Assembly: GCA_003527965.1 (NCBI GenBank)
Contig: DPVY01000071.1
Location: 1-8,303, forward strand
Reading direction: 5' to 3'
Origin: Fidelibacterota bacterium
GTDB taxonomy: Bacteria; Fidelibacterota; UBA2242
DNA length: 8,303 nucleotides
Of the stretch, positions 5,883 to 8,303 are shown one piece after another. A program made the position numbers and the translations under genes. The notes below the pieces were generated by a model. The model had not been told where the DNA came from, searched no databases, and worked only from the letters and a program-made list of their open reading frames with translations. Positions within the stretch are counted from its first letter, which is position 1. Each line of letters opens with the position of its first letter.

Positions 5883-6776
5883 CTATTTTTTATCGTTACT
5901 TAATACTTTAAGTTTATTGTCTTCAAGAGTATAGAATATCTTTTTTTTCCCTCCCGATGGATTTGCATTAGAATCTTTTTCTTTATACACGGGAAATTCT
6001 CTTGCCAGTAGTGAGTTTTTAATATAAAAAGTGTCATGTCCCATGTATCCTTCAAAAATAGCTCCGTTTTTAGTTTCATTTTCTGAAATTTCTGGTATTG
6101 AGCATTGAATTATTTTAACATCCATATCCGAAATAAAGGCATATACTTCACCATAACTTCCAGAACCTGCACTTGTAGTAATCAGGTATAATTCCTCATA
6201 TCCATTTTTGTCCAAATCAGCCAGAAAAACAGCCGTAATTGGATCAGTTTCCATCTTTATAGAGATAGCTTCCTTAAAATCATCAGATGTAATATTTAAT
6301 TTATTAATACTGGCAGATTCTGAATTGTCAACTTCCACTTCAAGTATTTTTCCAGATTTATATGTCACTGTGTACAATGGACCCGAACTCGTTAAGCCTA
6401 TTTTAACAGGTGCTATATATGAACAAATTATCTCATCATCTATGTAATAAGTGAAATCTCCATGATGTGACCAAAAAACAAATTTCCCATCATCAGTCTG
6501 GTATTTTGCACCACTTCCAGATGGTACGTGTTTCATTTGATGTTTTTCTGTTTTATTGTCTTTTATGACTTCAACATACAAACTATCCGGATCTATATCT
6601 CTATATCGAATGGTATAACCATTGCTACAAGTTAAACTTTTAAGTTCTTGTTGTGATTCATCGTCATTTCTTAACTTACTTGAACCACTACCATCATCTG
6701 CCGATTTCTTCCCACTATTGGTGCAGCCAAATGTGATTAATGCTACTATTAAGACTGCTATAATTCTTTTTGTCAT
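5883..6776 (-). CDS. Lipoprotein with MliC-like and PliI-like lysozyme inhibitor domains
   Basis: The 297-residue product opens with a lipoprotein signal (ITFGC, lipidated C18) and a Ser/Gly/Asp-rich linker to about residue 45. Residues 48-120 resemble MliC/PliC inhibitors of c-type lysozyme: LTCSNGY with C50, the inhibitory loop SGSGAKY (86-92, motif SGxxY), FVFW (99-102) and a closing C118 that could pair with C50. Residues 125-245 resemble PliI inhibitors of i-type lysozyme: the acidic turn DLDKNGYEEL (187-196), then TSAGSGSYGEVYAF (201-214) with the PliI loop motif SGxY (S205-Y208). In the known inhibitors these loops plug the lysozyme active site. Anchored in a membrane, this protein would shield peptidoglycan from host or predator lysozymes. 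The start lacks a Shine-Dalgarno sequence and is A-rich. The gene is AT-richer than the core genes and lies 63 bp after a dipeptidase on the same strand. The MliC part is secure. The PliI part rests on one loop and could be a generic FG-GAP-like turn. Confidence 0.8.
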   Translation of the reverse strand: MTKRIIAVLIVALITFGCTNSGKKSADDGSGSSKLRNDDESQQELKSLTCSNGYTIRYRDIDPDSLYVEVIKDNKTEKHQMKHVPSGSGAKYQTDDGKFVFWSHHGDFTYYIDDEIICSYIAPVKIGLTSSGPLYTVTYKSGKILEVEVDNSESASINKLNITSDDFKEAISIKMETDPITAVFLADLDKNGYEELYLITTSAGSGSYGEVYAFISDMDVKIIQCSIPEISENETKNGAIFEGYMGHDTFYIKNSLLAREFPVYKEKDSNANPSGGKKKIFYTLEDNKLKVLSNDKK

Positions 6777-6839
6777 TTTTTTTAACTTTTATTTTAATTT
6801 TTACTATGTATTTCGCACAAAATATTTTTTAATTCAGGT

Positions 6840-7439
6840 TTAAGACACCATTTTTAAAAACGGGTTGCTATGATTGTTGTTCATCCTCAGTATGAAGCAC
6901 AACGTTGAGTATATGAAAAGTAAGCGATTCCGAAGCACAAATTTTTCCCCTTTTTCAATTGCCCAAATCACATTTTCATAATCAAAATGCCAGTATTCTT
7001 TAGGATCAACTACAAAATTTTCTTTATCAAAAAGACTTATAAGTAATTTTCTGTTCTTTCTTACTTGATCTGTAATATCAGGATGAAACGGATAGCATGT
7101 TTTATTAAGTTCTAAATGAAGACCGTTATTATTTCCAAAGTCCATTACGCAATCTTTTTTCAAATCATATATTAAAGCATCTACAGCCACACCGGTTGAA
7201 TGTATTGATTTCTTTTCTGATGCAATGAAATAGGAAACTATTTTAATGATTTCTTTTTCTGATTTATCAGGATATTCTTTCTTTATTATTTTAAATCTTC
7301 TGTCCCGTAAAAGTTTTTGATGTGCGAACGATCTCCATACCGAACGAATAATTAATACTTTATCTTCCTTGTCTAAAATTTTGCTTATCCGTCCTATTTT
7401 TTCAAAAACTGCTTCTCTGACCTTGTATTGATACGTGAA
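6840..7439 (-). pseudogene. VanX-like D-Ala-D-Ala dipeptidase (peptidase M15), 5' truncated by IS30
   Basis: Residues below count from the ATG at 7559 of the longest open frame. The active-site set of the M15D family is present: Arg in LIIRSVWRSF (R76, equivalent to the VanX Arg), zinc ligands in SIHSTGVAVD (H120, D127), and EYWH with catalytic E188 and zinc ligand H191. IWAIEKGEKF follows, like the C-terminal part of Gram-negative members. Such enzymes hydrolyse D-Ala-D-Ala, for glycopeptide resistance (VanX), nutrient use (DdpX) or wall lysis. Homology begins only at about YKVREAV (44-50). The preceding 40 residues are antisense to the hairpins and start of the IS30 transposase, so the native N-terminal 40-60 residues and promoter are missing. 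No credible ribosome binding site replaces them. The final 30 residues are hydrophobic and unlike the family. Probably inactive, though all visible catalytic residues survive. Confidence 0.75.
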
Positions 7440-7480
7440 TTCAACTATTAAGTGCAACTCAAGAAGGGTTTGGAAAAGCG

Positions 7481-7500
7481 GGTCCCGATTAGTCGGGACC
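7481..7500. repeat. Hairpin 1: GGTCCCGA-TTAG-TCGGGACC
   Basis: A perfect 8-bp stem with a 4-base loop, in the leader between the IS30 left end and its transposase. The inner 7-bp arms GTCCCGA and TCGGGAC are identical to those of the hairpin at 7515-7532, so the two can also cross-pair. No U-tract follows. Confidence 0.75.
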
Positions 7501-7514
7501 GTATCATTTGGCCT

Positions 7515-7532
7515 GTCCCGATAAGTCGGGAC
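7515..7532. repeat. Hairpin 2: GTCCCGA-TAAG-TCGGGAC
   Basis: A perfect 7-bp stem with a 4-base loop, ending 1 base before the AGAGGAG ribosome binding site (7534-7540) of the IS30 transposase. The placement would allow it to damp translation from transcripts entering from outside. It may instead be a REP-like palindrome copied from the host. Confidence 0.75.
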
Positions 7533-7545
7533 GAGAGGAGCACAA

Positions 7546-8303
7546 ATGGATTCATACAAACAGCTTACCCAAGAGCAAAGATACGGAATTTATTCGTTGA
7601 TTAAAACAGGACATAATCAAACAGAAATAGCCAGCGTGATCGGAGTTCACAAATCTAGCGTTAGTCGTGAGTTGTGCCGCAACCAGGGTGAGCGTGGCTA
7701 CCGATTTCAACAGGCCCATCGTAAGGCTATTGATCGTCGGAAAGGCAAGATTCCACAGCGTATTGATAAAGAAACATGGGCAATGATTAAGGCACTTATT
7801 GGTGAAGACTGGTCGCCTGAGCAAATCTCGGGCTGGCTGAAATTGGAGATGAATATTTCTGTAAGCCATGAATGGATCTATCATCATATTCTGATGGACA
7901 AACAATGCGGAGGTCATTTATATCGTCATCTGCGTTGCCGGAAAAAGAGGAAGAAGCGATATGGCTCAAATGATCGACGGGGAGAAATTAAAAACAAGGT
8001 GAGTATTGACGAACGCCCATCCATTGTCGATAGCAGAGAACGGATTGGCGATTGGGAGCTTGATACCATTATTGGTAAAGGGCATAAACAAGCCTTAGTG
8101 TCTGTAACAGAACGAAAATCCCGTTTTGCTCTGATCTACAAAGTAAAACAAAAAACATCGAATCAGGTGACGGAAGCGATTAACAAACTTTTTCTACCGA
8201 TAAAGCAGTTTGTACTTACAATGACTTCCGATAATGGAAAAGAATTTTCCGATCATGAAACCCTTGCGAAAAAGTTAGAGGCTAAGTTTTATTTTGCTCA
8301 TCC
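7546..8303 (+). CDS. IS30-family transposase (3' partial)
   Basis: An open frame of 252 complete codons running off the right edge. The start ATG follows AGAGGAG by 5 bases. The N-terminus YKQLTQEQRYGIYSLIKTGHNQTEIASVIGVHKSSVSREL (4-42) is the typical IS30 helix-turn-helix. The stretch WSPEQISGWL (89-98) and HEWIYHHI (108-115) are further family blocks. Two residues of the DDE triad are visible: D173 in GDWELDTI and D229 in TSDNGKEF. The third (Glu, normally about 33 residues after the second Asp) would lie just outside the window. No internal stop or frameshift is seen, so the gene may be intact. Its insertion removed the front of the dipeptidase on the opposite strand. Confidence 0.93.
   Translation, partial: MDSYKQLTQEQRYGIYSLIKTGHNQTEIASVIGVHKSSVSRELCRNQGERGYRFQQAHRKAIDRRKGKIPQRIDKETWAMIKALIGEDWSPEQISGWLKLEMNISVSHEWIYHHILMDKQCGGHLYRHLRCRKKRKKRYGSNDRRGEIKNKVSIDERPSIVDSRERIGDWELDTIIGKGHKQALVSVTERKSRFALIYKVKQKTSNQVTEAINKLFLPIKQFVLTMTSDNGKEFSDHETLAKKLEAKFYFAH

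Larger units (their letters stand above)
7437..8303 (+). mobile_element. IS30-family insertion sequence, left end and most of the transposase (continues beyond window)
   Basis: The element is recognised from its transposase. The left boundary is placed near 7437-7441, where the dipeptidase homology stops and the sequence GAATTCAAC...AAGTGCAACTC begins. That segment is a candidate terminal repeat, but the other end lies outside the window, so neither repeat nor target duplication can be confirmed. Base composition is richer in GC than the two interrupted genes to its left. It contains twin hairpins before the transposase. Confidence 0.65.

Noticed and set aside
6208..6447. Short plus-strand open frames opposite the lipoprotein, IS630 and other genes
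   Set aside because: They lie antisense to well-supported genes, lack ribosome binding sites and show no family features.
7437..7559. N-terminal 40 residues of the reverse-strand dipeptidase frame as part of the real protein
   Set aside because: This stretch is antisense to the twin hairpins, ribosome binding site and start of the IS30 transposase and has no likeness to the peptidase family.
1..8303. tRNA, rRNA, CRISPR array, toxin-antitoxin pair or phage-defence genes
   Set aside because: None was recognised on either strand: no regularly spaced repeats, no cloverleaf and no characteristic motifs.

Overview
The window comes from a Gram-negative bacterium. Evidence for this is a Sec-exported NamZ-type muramidase, an exported esterase, and a lipoprotein carrying lysozyme-inhibitor domains. 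Gene content and the mixture of clear Shine-Dalgarno sites with one A-rich, SD-poor start would suit the Bacteroidota/FCB assemblage, but no marker here fixes the phylum.

Left part (about 1-4420) is ordinary chromosome of moderate GC. It holds the tail of an unrecognised gene (2-121), a NamZ/DUF1343 exo-muramidase (259-1506), a small FmdB-type zinc-ribbon protein on the other strand (1569-1772), the cofactor-independent phosphoglycerate mutase gpmI (2026-3579), and a convergent exported alpha/beta-hydrolase of the esterase D type (3576-4421). The last two genes overlap by exactly the four bases TTAA.

Right part (about 4660-8303) is accessory DNA. A complete IS630-family element (4669-5874) sits in a CTAG target with TA duplicated. 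Its transposase is split into two frames at an A8 run that fits a -1 slippery heptamer. Next come two visibly AT-richer genes on the minus strand. One is an intact lipoprotein that appears to join an MliC-like c-type lysozyme inhibitor domain to a PliI-like i-type inhibitor domain. The other is a VanX-like M15 D-Ala-D-Ala dipeptidase whose 5' end has been replaced by an IS30-family element. That element starts near 7437-7441, carries twin GTCCCGA/TCGGGAC hairpins in front of its transposase, and runs off the window.

The lipoprotein and the dipeptidase lie 63 bp apart on one strand and were probably co-transcribed. Both concern peptidoglycan: one would protect it from host or predator lysozymes, the other would cleave D-Ala-D-Ala. 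They look like an acquired cell-wall module now hemmed in and partly broken by two insertion sequences. The two-headed lysozyme inhibitor is the most interesting item. I do not see a wholly new multi-gene system.
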